Assembly: GCA_050084985.1 (NCBI GenBank)
Contig: JBITNC010000001.1
Location: 38,192,001-38,256,000 of the forward strand
From: Nageia nagi
Lineage: Eukaryota; Pinophyta
DNA length: 64,000 nt
Direction: 5' to 3'
This document shows positions 45,641 through 58,250 of the stretch, piece by piece. The stretch's first letter is position 1. Each line of letters starts with the position of its first letter. Both the position numbers and the translations under genes were made by a program. The notes under the pieces were generated by a model. It saw only the letters and a program-made list of their open reading frames with translations. It had not been told where the DNA came from and did not search any database.

Positions 45641-46514
45641 CCCAATGCATAGTGCATATGTGACTCAACATAAGTACTATTCTAAATACATTGTATGGGA
45701 TCATAACATTGAAATCCATCCTACTAAGGTGGTAAAAGGGAGAGCTCTTTGCAAGAAGTTGGCTAAATATTAGAGCTCTAAGCATATGATGATTATTGAA
45801 GTGAAAAATCAAGATAGAAAATTTCTAAAAGTTTTGAAAGAATAAAAAATTTAGATAACAAAACTGTGTATATATTTTGATAGTGGTAAATTACCATTTG
45901 AACTCAATGTCTCTCAAAGAAGAAGGTTCATATTAAAAACTCCTAATTATTGTAAAATAGATAATGTATTGTACAAAGATAATCATGATGTGATGTTATT
46001 GAGATGAATATATCCTAAGAAATTTACTAAAGTCCTGAAGGAATTCCATTTAGATTTTTTTGAAGGATATTATTTAGGATACATCACTACAGAAAAAATT
46101 TACAAGCAGATTTTTATTGGCCTTCTATGTATATAGATTCATTTGTATTTACTAAAGAATACAACAAATTTCATATATTTTTGGGAAGGAGAAGAATGTA
46201 ATCCATACCATTACAACCTATTACTATAGAAGAACCCTTCTAGCAATGGGGCCTTAATTTTATTAGCATGATCAATCTAAGGTCATCATTTAGAAATAAG
46301 TTCATCTTAACAACTAGTGATTATTTTACAAGAAAGATGAAAGATTTTTATACTAAATACTAAGATCAAGATACAATCATCTCTTTTATAGAGAGAATTA
46401 TTACAAGATTTGGTATTCCATAGACTTTTACGTCATATAATGGTTTGGTATTTTTAGGAGCTAGAGTATCAGAATTTGCTCTCAAGTATGATATTTATTG
46501 GAAAATATCTTCCC
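45641..46514 (+). pseudogene. Element H pol, first part (RNase H tail and integrase)
   Basis: It opens within pol: YIVWDHNIEIHPTKVVKGRA corresponds to the end of the RNase H connection of Element D. An RRRFILKTPNYCKIDNVLYK block, HLDFFEGYYLGYITTEKIY and an LTTSDYFTRKMKDFYTKY-like core (in frame with stops) follow, then ITRFGIP near 46390-46420. The layout matches Element D, so H is a second Tat-like copy lacking gag, protease and RT. Copia element G cuts it at 46519. Confidence 0.7.
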
Positions 46515-46519
46515 ATTAT
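46515..46519. repeat. Target-site duplication of Element G, left (ATTAT)
   Basis: An exact partner at 53646-53650. Confidence 0.85.
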
Positions 46520-46967
46520 TGTTGGAGCATTATGTTTTGAAAACTTGATAGTATGAAACATGATCAAATTTCATCCTTTTGCAAAACTTAGTCATATTTT
46601 GTTCCTACCCATCATGTTTCTGAAACACAACCACATTTTTGGAAGACTCCTTGTGTTTTTTTAGTATCTTAGATAGTTACAAATAGTTAATGGTTTTTGT
46701 ACAATTTTTTCTTTTTGCACATTCCTGTAGGGTACGTTACTTATTTAGGATGATGGTAGAGAAGTATAGAATGTGAATGTAACTCCCATTTAGCAAATTA
46801 CAATAGATTTTTAGTGGATTTATGTAACTATCCATAACATTCATTTTTGGTCAAAATTGTAACCTCCATGAGCTCATATTAGTTACTCATTGAGGTCCTA
46901 TAAATTGTACTTCAAATTTGTTAAATCAATTAACTTAGTGAGTGTTGAATTCCTCAATATTATTTCA
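46520..46967 (+). repeat. 5' LTR of Element G
   Basis: 448 bp, TGTTGGAGC to TTATTTCA. TGTTGG is a usual copia LTR start. A CCTATAAATTG TATA-like site lies at about 46909. Confidence 0.85.
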
Positions 46968-49160
46968 TATTGGAATAAAAGCTAGTTGATCTAAGTTGGG
47001 TTTGAAGAGGTTGTGGGTACTTTGGAATGACTTAGCAAGTTTTACAAAAGTGATCCAAATAGCCTTATAGTTTGTTGTTGAGCTTGTTGGAGTTGTTGAG
47101 TATGGTGTAACAATGTTGTAATTGGTTTCAACATGATAATATTAGTGTGCATATGGTTCCCATGGTTGCACATGTCAAAGGAATGACATCAAAAAGATTT
47201 GCAAAGTTGTTGAATGTAAAAATAACAAAGGGAACAAAAGTTGTCATGAGGTACCAAAAGCTATCAAGGGGGCCAAAACATAAATGGAAGGTGAAAAATG
47301 GCCAAATATAGTTTATATTAGTTTTTGGGGTGATAAAAAAGTTATGTGTTGCATTGAAATGGTTATATTCCATGTCAATTTGATTTCATGCACACTAATA
47401 GATTTTGGAGTACTAAAAATTCTAGGTGAAGTTGGCTTCGTGGAAGTCAAATTGTGAGAAAATAGTGATGAGTCAGTGCTAAAATATAAATTAGATATAT
47501 TAATATATACCAAGAATATGTGGTCCAAATTTAATATCAAGGAGGTTATTGAGGTAGAAATGGTGCAAGTTACAAAATGTAACTTCATAACTTTTTGCAG
47601 TTTTGAGCATGATTTTTGGCCATGGAAATAGTTGAATGGTTGTTTTGGGCTCTTGAAGTCTTCAAATTTGGAATTTCAAATTTTGTACACATATAACATG
47701 GTAAGATGAGTAATTTTTTCCTTTTGAAATTTTTTAGAAATGTCCCAAAGTATGAGAAATATAAATGTGCACAAAACTAAGCATGTCAAGTGTTTAACAA
47801 AATGCCTATGAAATCTTAATCAGAGTCCATTTTGCGAGAAATGTTGTGCACAAAATATGAGGAGTTAGACCTTAAAATGTTTACATAATGTAGTTGGTTA
47901 TATGCATAATATGTGGTCTAAATTTTGTGTTAACCATGCACCTAGTAAGAAGTTATGGCTCGTTGAAAATGCCTCCAAAGCTCTTTTTCCCTATTTTCCC
48001 ATCTTTGGCATATGAATTGTTTGATGAAATGCCTCTAGTGTTTGTAAGAGAAAATTAAATTAAGTATTGCAATACAAGAGGTTTAAATGTGTTTAAAAAA
48101 ATGTACAAATGCATTTTAGTGGCAAGCAAAAAGGAATATTAGGTTTTGTTTGAAGAAATTCTCCTTTTATTTAATGGCATGTGGCATATTAAATCAGCTA
48201 TTACACATAAATTAAAAATATATGGAATGTATAGTGGAGAAATCTAAAAAAACAAAACTTGATATTTGCCAAGGAATTTTTTAAAGAAACTATGAGTGGT
48301 GTGAAGAGAAAAAGAGAAGATATATTACCCAGCAAAATAAAAGAAGTGAGAGCTATGTAGTTTTTTTTTTGGGTGTGTAGCAAGGAAATGAATAGATGAT
48401 ACATTCTTGGAATACCTAGAAAAAGAAGATGTTTTATATTGAAGAAGTAACTAATATAGTCCCTTGATATTTAGAATCATGTCAATGCTTGAAATGTTTT
48501 TTAATATGCATAGTTTGGTAGTCAGTTTACTTATTTACATGGTATTGGGTCTCATCTTCATGAAGTAGCATCTGCAACGAGTTAAGAGCATCTTATTGAT
48601 AATTGAATTTAGTTTTTCTTTGTGACAAGGAAATGGTTAATATTCATGGTGTTATAGATACATTTTTTTTGGATAAGTGTGAGAAGGGAGGTTGTAGAAA
48701 TATTTGATAGTGTGTGTGAAGTATTGATGAGATGAAGTGAGGAAATAGAAGAGTGAGCAGAGACAATATTTTGAGCTAGATGATTCAATATCTTATGTGA
48801 AATATAATCAATCCTTTATATTCTTTATTTGAGTTCATCAAGTGGGTGATTGGTGAGAGGATTCAATGCTTATTGTAGTTGGTGCTATAGAATAATAGGG
48901 TAGTTGATGCTATTCCTTACAATGGATGCTACAAAATATTATAATATTTTTATATCTAGATTTGGATTGGAGTCTAAGTAGTCATTTCTAGGGATGTAGC
49001 AAAATTGGTGAACCTCGTTACATCTTGTGTTGTGTATTATTTTTGATGTGCTTTCTCATTTGATTTCAATTTTGCATTGCCTTGATTTCAAAAGTGAAAA
49101 ATTTGTATTTAGTTTTTAGACACATTGATTCATCCCCCTCTTAGTGTCACACAAAGTTTA
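46968..49160 (+). other. Leader of Element G, no coding domain
   Basis: It starts with a decayed PBS (TTGGAATAAAAGC, matching TTGGTATCAGAGC at 9 of 13). About 2.1 kb follow without a recognised ORF; short frames on either strand (such as 47128-47588 minus and 48201-48404 minus) are AT-driven. It ends with TTCATCCCCCTCTTAGTGTCA at about 49130, the region just before gag in many copia elements. Confidence 0.6.
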
Positions 49161-49164
49161 ATGA

Positions 49165-50060
49165 GAGTGTGCGAAATGGAATCTAGAGTGAATTCTCTTT
49201 GCATACTAGAGTTCAATGGTGAATATTATGATCATTAGGAATTTAAGATGAAGCACATACTCATAGGGAAGGGAATATGGGACATCATTGAAGATGGCTA
49301 TATGGAACTAGACTGGACCACATTTCCTCAAAATGATAGGCCTACTAAAATAGAGGCTCAAAAGAAGAATTCATTTCCTATATATCATATATAATCAACT
49401 TTTGAAAAGATGATCTTTCCAAGGATTGCTATTTACAACATGGAAAAGGATTTATGGAAGGTCTTGAAGGATGGGTTCCTATGTAATGACCAAGTGAGGC
49501 TCCAAAATCTAAAAATAAAGTTTGAAAATTTGAAGCAAAAAGAGTATGAGAAAGATAGAGAGTGTTATTTTAGAGTGAAGACTTGTATCCAAATGATGGA
49601 GACACTTGGAGAGGAAATCTCAAATTCTATTGTAGTGAAGAAAATGTTGAGAACACTTATTCTCAAATGGAGCCAAATTGCTATCATGTTTAAAGAGACT
49701 AAAGATTTGAGCACTCTCACACTTGATCAACTCATTGGTTCTTTAATGTCGCATGAAGAAAGGCTTACTCTACCTACCAATGTTGGGATAGTGGAAGAGA
49801 AAGCCTTCACTTATAGAGAAGGTGATACTAGTACTAGTGTTCAAGGGGGAGTTCAAGGTATATGAAGAGGTATCTTCTAGAGGAAGAGGAAGAGGAAGGG
49901 GAAGGAGAGATGGCTTTCAAGTTAAAGGAGGATTGTAAGGAAGAGGTAGAAGGGATTATCCAAGAGGTGATAAAAGAGATAAGCAATGCTACTACTGTAA
50001 CAAGTATGGAACTATGAGAGAGAATGTAGATTCAAGGCTTCTCAAGAAGGATCCCAAAGT
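49165..50060 (+). pseudogene. Gag of Element G (copia)
   Basis: The frame opens near 49165 (MESRVNSLCILEFNGEYYDH, then FKMKHILIGKGIWDIIEDG). 49410-49865 continues with KDLWKVLKDGFLCNDQVRLQ, LKQKEYEKDRECYFRVKTCI and LIGSLMSHEERL. This is the copia-type gag of the UBN2 family (WxxLxxxF...LxxLxxxxYxxxExxxxF...LtldelxgxLxxhE). A basic Arg/Gly stretch and CYYCNKYGT follow (about 49985-50010), a broken zinc knuckle. Stops and frameshifts are frequent after 49865. Confidence 0.8.
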
Positions 50061-50530
50061 GCCAACTATGGTGAGAAGGATACATCTTCCACCTTATTTT
50101 TGTCTTATTCCCATTCAGCCTAAAAGCAAGATGATACATGGATTCTTGACACCAGGTGCTCCAACCACATGACCGGTAAGGGATATTTATTTTATGCCAT
50201 GGATGATTCCTACAAGTCCCAAATCATGCTTGGAGATGGAAAAACCATTCAAGTTGAAGGAATGGGAGCTATGAAGTGTCCACAAATGAAGGTAACAAGA
50301 AGGTAAATGATATATATTTCATTCCAAAATTGAAACATAATTTGTTGAGTGTTGGGAAAATGATGGAAATGAACTACAAACTTATGTTTGAGTACATAAA
50401 ATGTATGATTTATGATAAGAATCAAGGTCATAAGCATGTCACCACTGTTACAATGATAAATAATAGGTTATTTCCTCTTAAATTTGGTGAGAAAAGATCA
50501 AAATTTTCTAATATTGATATTGATGATAAG
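50061..50530 (+). pseudogene. Aspartic protease, Element G
   Basis: WILDTRCSNHMTGKGYLF (about 50141-50195) is the copia protease loop WilDTGaSnHMtg with Gly-Ala changed to Arg-Cys. The frame 50276-50695 continues with VNDIYFIPKLKHNLLSVGKM, the usual block after the protease. Confidence 0.8.
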
Positions 50531-51790
50531 AGTTGGCTTTGGCATTTGAGATATGGGCATCTATACTTTGCAAGTTTGAAATGTGTTATCTCCAATGAGA
50601 TGGTGTATGGGCTGACCAAGGTCCAAGATCATAAAGAAGTTTATGCCAAATGTGCTATGGGAAAGAATTCAAGATTAAGATTCCCAAAAAGTTAAGCATA
50701 AAGACCCTCTTATCCCCTCCAATTGGTGCATAGTGATATCTATGGGCCAATGCAAACTCCAAGTATTGGAAAAGTCTTTATTTCCATACCTTCATTGATG
50801 ACTATACAAGAATGTGCTGGATTTACTTTCATAAGCACATGGATGGAGCTTCTACATAATTTAAGTAGTTAAAGAACAATGTTGAAAAGTAGAGTGGATA
50901 CTATTTAAAATTTTTAAGAACAAATAGAGGGGGGAGTTTTGTAGTAATGAATTCTTGCAATACTATAAAGATTATAGTGTGAGAAGGTAATTCACTACTG
51001 CCTACACTCCACAAAAAAATGGTGTAGCTGAATGTAAAAATAGAACTTTGGCTAATATGGAAAAAAGCATGCCCCAAACTAAAGGATTAAACAATATTTA
51101 CTAGGCTGAATCTATTAGGACAACAATGTATATTCTAAATAGAAGTCCTACCTCTAGTTTGGATGGCATAACTCCTTTTGAGGTATGGTATAAGAAAAGA
51201 TCGAATGTAATTTTTTTTAGAGTGTTTAGTTGCTTGTCTTATGTGCATGTTATAAAGGAACAAAGAAAAAAATTAGATCCAAAAAATGAACCTTGCATAT
51301 TTATTGGCTACTGTGAATCAAGCAAGGCATATAGATTGTACAATCCTAAAACTCACAAAGTTGTTATTTTTGATGAAGGGAGAGCATGGGGTCATAAAAA
51401 ATAAGTTATTAATGATTGATCCTTTTATGGAAGCTCCACTACTATACAATATATTATTCATCCCAGCCAAAATAATGTGCAATCCAAGGCATCAAATGGT
51501 CCAAAACATCCTACACAAGTGCAACCCAAAGATGGTCGAAGTGATGGTGAAATTTCTCCTAGCAAAAATGGTAAAGAGGTAATAGAACACTTGAAAATCA
51601 CCCTCCATCTCCAATTCTAGATCATTTTTTATTTTTTTTAAAAAGGATAACAAGAGGACAAGTAAAATAAGTAGATCAAGTAATTAAAAGGCTTGAAAAT
51701 CTCCATTTGTATAGTGATGAATTGGATGGTGAACCAAAGGGTGAATTGGCTAGTTTTGGATTAGTAGCTATTGCTAATTAGAGCCTTCTT
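50531..51790 (+). pseudogene. Integrase, Element G
   Basis: The GAG-pre-integrase region has WLWHLRYGHLYFASLK and YAKCAMGKNSRLRFPKS (H and C zinc ligands partly kept). The core follows at about 50700-51120 in shifting frames: FHTFIDDYTRMCWIYFHKH, a LRTNRGGSF block (catalytic Asp changed to Asn) and a YTPQKNGVAE-like block. The frame 51126-51404 gives MYILNRSPTSSLDGITPFEV and PCIFIGYCESSKAYRLYNPK, the standard C-terminal part of copia integrase. The order integrase before RT marks Ty1/copia. Confidence 0.85.
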
Positions 51791-51799
51791 ATTTTGAAT

Positions 51800-52560
51800 A
51801 TGCTTGTAATAATTATGGTTATATGAAGGCCATGGAAGAAGAGATGTACTCCATTGAGAAAAAAATTATATATGGGAGCTTATTGAGCTTCAAAAAGGGA
51901 AAAAGGCTATAGGCTCTACATGGGTCTATAAAACAAAGTTTAATGCTGATGGCACCCTTGAGAGGCATAAGGCTAGGCTTGTGGCTAAAGGCTTCACATT
52001 AGAATGGTTCTCTCTATTGTTGCTCACAAAGAATGTGTACCACTTGGATGTCAAGTGTGCATTCTTGAATGGGTACCTTGATAAAGAAATATTTATTTCT
52101 CATCCCTAAGGTTTTAAAGAGGGAGGTAAAGAACATCATTTTTACAAGTTTAAGGCCTTAAGGAAGCTCCACTAGCTTGGTACTCATGAATAGATGGGTA
52201 TTTCTATAATTATGGGTTCATAAGAAGTAAAAGTGAACCAACTCTCTACTATAAGCATGATGGCACTAATATTTTGCTAGTTTGTTTGTATGTTGATGAT
52301 CTTATTTACATGGGTAGCAATTCTAGTTTAAATTATGATTTCAAACACTCCATGATGTAAGAATTTGAGATGAAGAATCTTGGTATTATGCACTATTTTT
52401 TTGTATTTGGAGGTTTATCAAGATGATAGTTAAATTTTTATTTCCCAAACCAAGTATGCTAATGATCTATTGCATAAGTTTGGTATGGATGACTGTACAA
52501 CTATTTTCAATCCTGTTGCACATGGAAAGCACTTGATTAAAGAATATGGGCTACTGAAGG
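51800..52560 (+). pseudogene. Reverse transcriptase, Element G
   Basis: Motifs are KAIGSTWVYKTKFNADGTLE, RHKARLVAKGFT, VYHLDVKCAFLNGYLDKEIF (first Asp) and, at about 52280-52320, LVCLYVDDLIYMGSN with the YVDD box intact. SQTKYANDLLHKFGMDDC near 52444-52497 ends the domain. Stops and frameshifts separate these blocks. Confidence 0.88.
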
Positions 52561-53229
52561 TGATGTGCACACCTACTAAAGCATAATTGGGAGCTTGATG
52601 TTTCTCATAAATTCTAGGCCTAGTATCTATCATGCTATCTCACTTGTGTCTAGGTACATGAGTGCTCCTTTAGAGATCCATCTAAAGGTAGAAAAACTAA
52701 TTTTGATATATGCAAAAGGCATACCAAATTTTGGCATCCACTACCTCAAAAATAAAGCTATGAAACTTGTTGGATATAGTAACAATGATTGGTGTAACAA
52801 TACTAATGATCAAAAGTCTACTTTTGGAAATTGTTTCAACCTTGGTTTTGGACTAGCTACATGGCCTCTTAGAAAAAATAATTATTGCTATATCCTCCAC
52901 CAAATATGAGTACATTTCCATAATTTTGCTAGTACACAAGCCTTGTGGATGCAAAAAGTGCTTGAGGAGATTGGAGAAAAGAAAGTTGGTACCACCACCC
53001 TGTACTATGATAATCAAAGTGCCATCTAGCTAGAAAAGAACCTTGTGCACCATTCTAGATCCAAACATTTTGATGTGAAGTATCACTTCATCTAGGATAT
53101 GGTGGAAAAGAAAGTTATTAAACTATATTATTACAACATCAAGGAAAATCTGGATGACTTATTCACCAAGGATGTTTCCACATGTTAGTTTGTAAAATTG
53201 AGAGACTACCTGGTCATCCCTCTCATCAC
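52561..53229 (+). pseudogene. RNase H, Element G
   Basis: The frame 52595-52909 carries NSRPSIYHAISLVSRYMSAP and KLVGYSNNDWCNNTNDQKST (usual Asp-Trp becomes Asn-Asp-Trp). Later, in shifted frames, STKYEYIS and SRSKHFDVKYHFI-like blocks reach 53100, then DLFTKDVST. The end of pol at about 53220 runs directly into the 3' LTR without a clear purine tract. Confidence 0.78.
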
Positions 53230-53645
53230 TAGTATGAAATACAACTGAATTTCATCATTCTACAAAATGAATTTGCATTTTATTCCTACCCATCACATTT
53301 CTAAAATACATCTATATTTTTGGAATACCCCCTGTATTTTGTTAGTATCCTAGACATTTACGAATAGTTAATGGTTTTAGGTCAAATTTTCCTTGCACAT
53401 TCCTATAGGGTATGTTACTTATCTAGGATGATGGGAGAGTGGTCCAAAATGTGAATGTAACTCCCATTTAGGTAATTATAGTAGATTTTTAGTGGATTTG
53501 TGTAACTATCAATAACATTCATTTTTGATCAAAATTGTATTCTCCATGAGCTTAGATCAGTTACTCATTAAGGTATTATAAATTGTAGTTCAAATTTATT
53601 GAATGAATTAAGTTAGTGAGTGTTGAATTCCTAAATATTATTTCA
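53230..53645 (+). repeat. 3' LTR of Element G, start eroded
   Basis: Aligns with 46520-46967 from about AGTATGAAAT onward; the first 25-30 bp of the LTR and the purine tract are changed or deleted. It ends CTAAATATTATTTCA, like the 5' LTR. Confidence 0.8.
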
Positions 53646-53650
53646 ATTAT
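53646..53650. repeat. Target-site duplication of Element G, right (ATTAT)
   Basis: An exact partner of 46515-46519. The integrase frame of Element H resumes at once. Confidence 0.85.
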
Positions 53651-54250
53651 CATCCTTAGAGTAATGGATTAGCCAATCAACAAATGAAAATTTATTGAGA
53701 ATCCTAAAGAGGACAACAAATAAAAATCAAAGAGAATAGGATAAAAAGCTCAACCTTTCATTATGGGTAGATCAAATCACTTACAAATATTCTATAAAGT
53801 CTTATCCTTATGTTCTAGTTTATGAGAAAAGAGTTGTATTTCCATCTCACATCAAGTTACCTAAATTATAACTACTCAATTGGTATGAGATGAATGATTT
53901 AGACCCATTATAGGTAAGGATGGTTGGCTTGATCTACTTAGATGAGCTTTGAGATAATTCATATAGAATAATACAAAAAAGAAACAATTTGGTTAAAATA
54001 TGGTTTGATAAAAAATATGCATCCAATATTTATTTCAAACTTGGTGACTTGGTTCTCAAATGGAATGAAGATTGACCAAGCCTAGATGCCATTGAAAGTT
54101 TGATTCTCTATGGTTTGGACCATACATCATTTTTCAAAAAAATTGAGAACAATGCATTCAAGTTGGAGGGAATAGATGGTTGGGTCCTTTTGATAATGAT
54201 CAATGAATAGCATTTAAAGTTGTACACTACTATTTAACCACATAAGTTGT
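53651..54250 (+). pseudogene. Element H integrase, second part
   Basis: It resumes with a HPQSNGLANQQMK stretch, the PQxNGLAE block of the integrase core, where the catalytic Glu is Asn. SYPYVLVYEKRVVFPSHIKL follows, and then the C-terminal LVKIWFDKKYASNIYFKLGD and NAFKLEG blocks that also occur in Element D near 35700-35880. Joining across Element G restores the domain order found in D. Confidence 0.75.
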
Positions 54251-54459
54251 ATTATATATATATATAATTTTAATCTCTTTTATGCAATTTTTAAGGTGCA
54301 TCTTTTGCATTAAATAAGGTAGTAATGCATTTTTATTTACTTTACCCCTATTTCAAATCCACCTGTTAGTATATTTTACTTTATGATTTTTCAAGTTATT
54401 AAGAGCCCTAGGGTTTGCATCTTTTAATCTTCAATTCAACCATTTCAAGCTTGTATTTG
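54251..54459. other. Spacer between pol and ORF3 of Element H
   Basis: Short noncoding stretch with a (TA)6 run at about 54254. It corresponds to the 35941-36514 spacer of Element D but is shorter. Confidence 0.4.
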
Positions 54460-57400
54460 ATGATTCCATCACAATGGAAGTTCATAGCCTCCTAGACCAC
54501 TATAAATGATAGGAAAGAATTTTTTTATACAAATATGTTGAATAACCATGTAGATTTCAAAATTAAACCCCTAGATGCTGATAATGCCTAGGATAATTAA
54601 TTATGGAATTTAGTTTACAAATCTAAGTTTATTCTATCATTATTATAGAAGAGATGTCACCCTTGTCTTAAAATCATAGATGCCCTAGAAAAGAAAACTA
54701 TTCATGAATAAAAAAATGGTCAAAATAGCCAAGGTGTTGTTATTCTTGATTTGATCCTATTTTCCATTTACAAATACCTTCACTATCCATATACTACATT
54801 AGATTAGGCTAATGTAAAAGTAGTAGGCAAAGATATAGACAAATATTCATTAAATTGGCTAAATTCCTATTTGTTAAACCCTATCATTGAAAATAAGAGT
54901 TTATATTGAGTTTTAGGGTTTAAAATTGATTTGGCCCATTTCCTTATCCTCATAATGGTGCTATATGGGGAGAAGAAATTCAAATCATGTAGTCAAAACA
55001 TGTCACAATGGCATATTGAACTACCAAAATTATGGAAAATATCATCAAGATTGGTTTGAGATGATAGATGATAAACTAGCTATTTGGATCACTAATAAAG
55101 AAAGGTTAAATCAATTTTATTATTTCTAATTTCTCTATTGGATCCTTCATCAAATTCTAGAGTTTTTCCCAGATTTGCAGCTCACTTAGAATAATAAATT
55201 GGTACTTCTAAGAGAGTTTATCAATGGACCTAGGTGTTTAGAATTAATGAGTCATATTATGATTTTGTAAGATATTTTATCTTTCCAACCTTGAATTTCA
55301 TTTATGGCATAAATTTTCCTAGGCCATCAAATATAGCTCAATCAAATTTAAATATGGAATCTTTTAAGAAGGGTGATTACTATTTTACTAATAACTATAT
55401 AGTCATCCTATTGAATGGTTTTTGTGATAAGCGTATGATGTTACCTTTCTATGTTTCAAATTGGTTATTTTCTATGGAGATGACTAGGAAGGAATATTAT
55501 GTGGAAATAATGTGGGGAGTCCTTAAGGGGAAGAAATGTTTGTATACATACCCCATCACCTTTGATTCTATTCAATGCCTTCATAAAAATTGATGGGGTT
55601 ATCTAACTACAAAAATGCAAAAATTGTAGCTTTCTTAAATTAATGTTTCTTGGCCTTATGATCCATTAGGGGTATTCATTGCTCATTTGAATTTTGTGAA
55701 CTCAAATACTCCATATTTTTTCAAGGTATCTATGAATGAATTTGAAAATCACTAGAATAACCTTGAGACAGGATCCTTTATGTTGGGTTCATTACTACAA
55801 ATATCATGCATGGCCTTATGGAGACATAAATATGCCATCAAAATTGATTTTGCAACTGCTACAAGTAAGGAAAAGAGTTTTCCAAAACCATTACAAAAGA
55901 GCTTAGATAATTCAGCTTTTTCTAAACATGAGAAGAAATGCTTCATACAATATAAGGTTAAAAGCAAATAAAATTCTTTTCCATGGATGTGTGACCAAGA
56001 TAAAGTCTTTTCTAAAGCCTATGATAAGTAGTATGCATCAAGGAAGGGAAAAGATCCAACCAAAAAAAAAACCAAAATGGTAGACAAAATCTCGGAGGAT
56101 AAAAAAGGTAAATATAAGTGAACTACTAAAGAAGAAGCATTTTTGAAGAAACAATAAAACATGAAGGAGAGACAAAGTTACTAAAAGCTACCATGAAAGC
56201 CCAAGTTGCATATAGAACAATGTAAAAAAGATACATTGAGTACATGAAAGAAATGGAAAGGAAATTGACATAAGATGAAACAAGATAGATGAAGGATAGG
56301 GAAAAAAAGATGCTACATTAGCAAAGTAGCTTGAAGATACTCCCACAAAAATATTATAAGAAAAAGAAAAGATAATGACCCAAAGGAGACATACAAGAGA
56401 CAAAAGAAGGGTAAAAAATAATAAAAAAGGCCACCACCTATTAAAATGATTCTTCAAGGATCCATTATTGAAAGTGATGAGCCTATGAAAGATGACATTG
56501 AGGTTGATAAGATAGAGACCAATAAAAGAGAAGAATCTAAATCTACTTAGCCTTTTGTTATTTAGAAGAGGAGACAAAGTTAGAGAAAATAATATTCTCC
56601 CAAGAACACATCAAAAGATGAAATACCTATACCAAATAAGAGAAAGATGTCTTAGTTAATTCAAGAAAAGGAGCCAAGTTTAGAGCAAGCTTAAGATGCT
56701 CCTTGTACAAGAAATACAATACTAATTAGTCCTTAAAAAATAAGGTGAGTGATAAATCTGATGATGATGATATTATCATTATAATTATTCCTCCAATTTT
56801 GGTGCATAAGTTAAACACTTCTCAACAACTCATAGATATCAACAAAATAGATGTCTAATCAAGAGTGGTTTGAGAAGATGCAAAAGAAATAACAAAATAT
56901 TTCAAGGTAAATTCAGCTAGATACAACTATACATATTCATAACTAAGTCCTAAAAATATCAATAAAATAAATAGATCCATATTTTAGATAATATGCTAAT
57001 GTGAAAGGTATATTCCTATAGCTTAGATTTGATAAAATCATCCAGTTGGACATGAGAAAAATAATTAAAATTGGTATAACACTCATGGATGTTGATGTAA
57101 ACCTCTTACAGAGAAAGGTAGATAAGCTAGAGAAATAATAGGCTATAGCAAATGAGAAAGAAAAGTTTCATTTAACATATATTGGCCTATTGAATAAGCA
57201 ATTTTAGGAACTATAGGAAGCTGTAGAATCTTCTAAATTGTTAAAATTTATAGAGGAAAGAGAAGAAGAGCTCAAGGCAAAAGCAATTGAGTTGAATATG
57301 AAAAAAAAATGGATAGAGGCCTTGAAATTAGAGATTGATTTATTAAAAGCTTCTCTAAAGAGTAAAGAAGTAAAATATAAAATAATTGAAGATAAGAAAA

Positions 57401-58250
57401 AGAAGCTCCTAAAGGATTTTAAGTTGTTCCAAGACCCTTGCATGAAGAAAGATGCAAACATGAAAATAGCTATGAAATTTTTTTCTTAGGTGAAATTAGA
57501 GTTTGAAGAAAAATTGAAGATTTAGGATTAAACTTTGGCTCAATAGATAAAGGCACCAATGTTCACATGGTTTTTGGTTGAGACTTTGAAGAATATTAAC
57601 TTAAGTTATTAGGGTCCCTATTTTAGATTTATTTCACTATGTTGGAGAGTATGTATTATATTATGAGAATTAGATAGATAAGAATAAAGTTATTTTTGGT
57701 AAGAAAGGTAAAATTCCAAAGAAGAATAATAAGAATTAAGAAATCATCAAGGTTATGAACCTAAAAAAGGAAACAAATACAAGCACTAATGATTCTCATG
57801 ATAACATTTTGGATATGAAAAAAATGGCTTATTTGTGTGAATTGATGCCATGCATAGAAAAGTGTAGAAGTTAGTCATGTTGGAAATCAATAAGTTGAAT
57901 AATGCCTTAAATTTTTTTTGATAAGAATAAGATGCCTCCCTTGTATAAGAAAGATAATAGTATTTATACACTTGATGAAATGAGGGTGTATAGTGACCAA
58001 GCATAGAAGGTAGATGGCACCTTTGTAGATTAGAAAAAAGATAATTTTGAAGACAAGTTATTAAAGTTCATCTAGGAGATGACCAAAGTAGAGAAATGGG
58101 CAACAAATCTAGCTAAAATCAAACCAAATATCAATTTAAAAATAATTACTTAGTTTATTTCTTTATCTCTTCTCATCCAAGATGATGATCTTCTAACAAA
58201 TATAGAATGGTCTAAGCCTCTTGCTATTTTGCAAAAATATGAAGTAGCTT
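54460..58250 (+). pseudogene. Third ORF (ORF3) of Element H, unknown function
   Basis: ATG at 54460 gives MIPSQWKFIAS and then a long, broken hydrophilic frame. The best stretches are 55234-55593 (DFVRYFIFPTLNFIYGINFP, NMESFKKGDYYFTNN), a Lys-rich region at 56000-56600, and 57238-57489 (MLKFIEEREEELKAKAIELN, LKASLKSKEVKYKIIEDKKK), a strong coiled coil. It lies after integrase as in Element D and shares the plan: globular N-terminal half, charged linker, coiled-coil C-terminal half. No signal peptide or membrane segment is seen. Function unknown. Confidence 0.55.

Larger units (their letters stand above)
46520..53645 (+). mobile_element. Element G: Ty1/copia retrotransposon
   Basis: 5' LTR 46520-46967 and 3' LTR about 53230-53645, both ending TATTATTTCA, with a perfect TSD ATTAT. 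The order gag, protease, integrase, RT, RNase H is diagnostic for copia. A leader of about 2.1 kb without a recognised domain separates the LTR from gag. The PBS is decayed (TTGGAATAAAAGC). The total is 7126 bp. All frames are broken. It splits the integrase of Element H. Confidence 0.9.

Noticed and set aside
56188-56577. Minus-strand hydrophobic 129-codon frame that could suggest a membrane protein
   Set aside because: Complement of the Lys-rich part of ORF3 in Element H; complementing A-rich codons yields Phe/Leu-rich frames.
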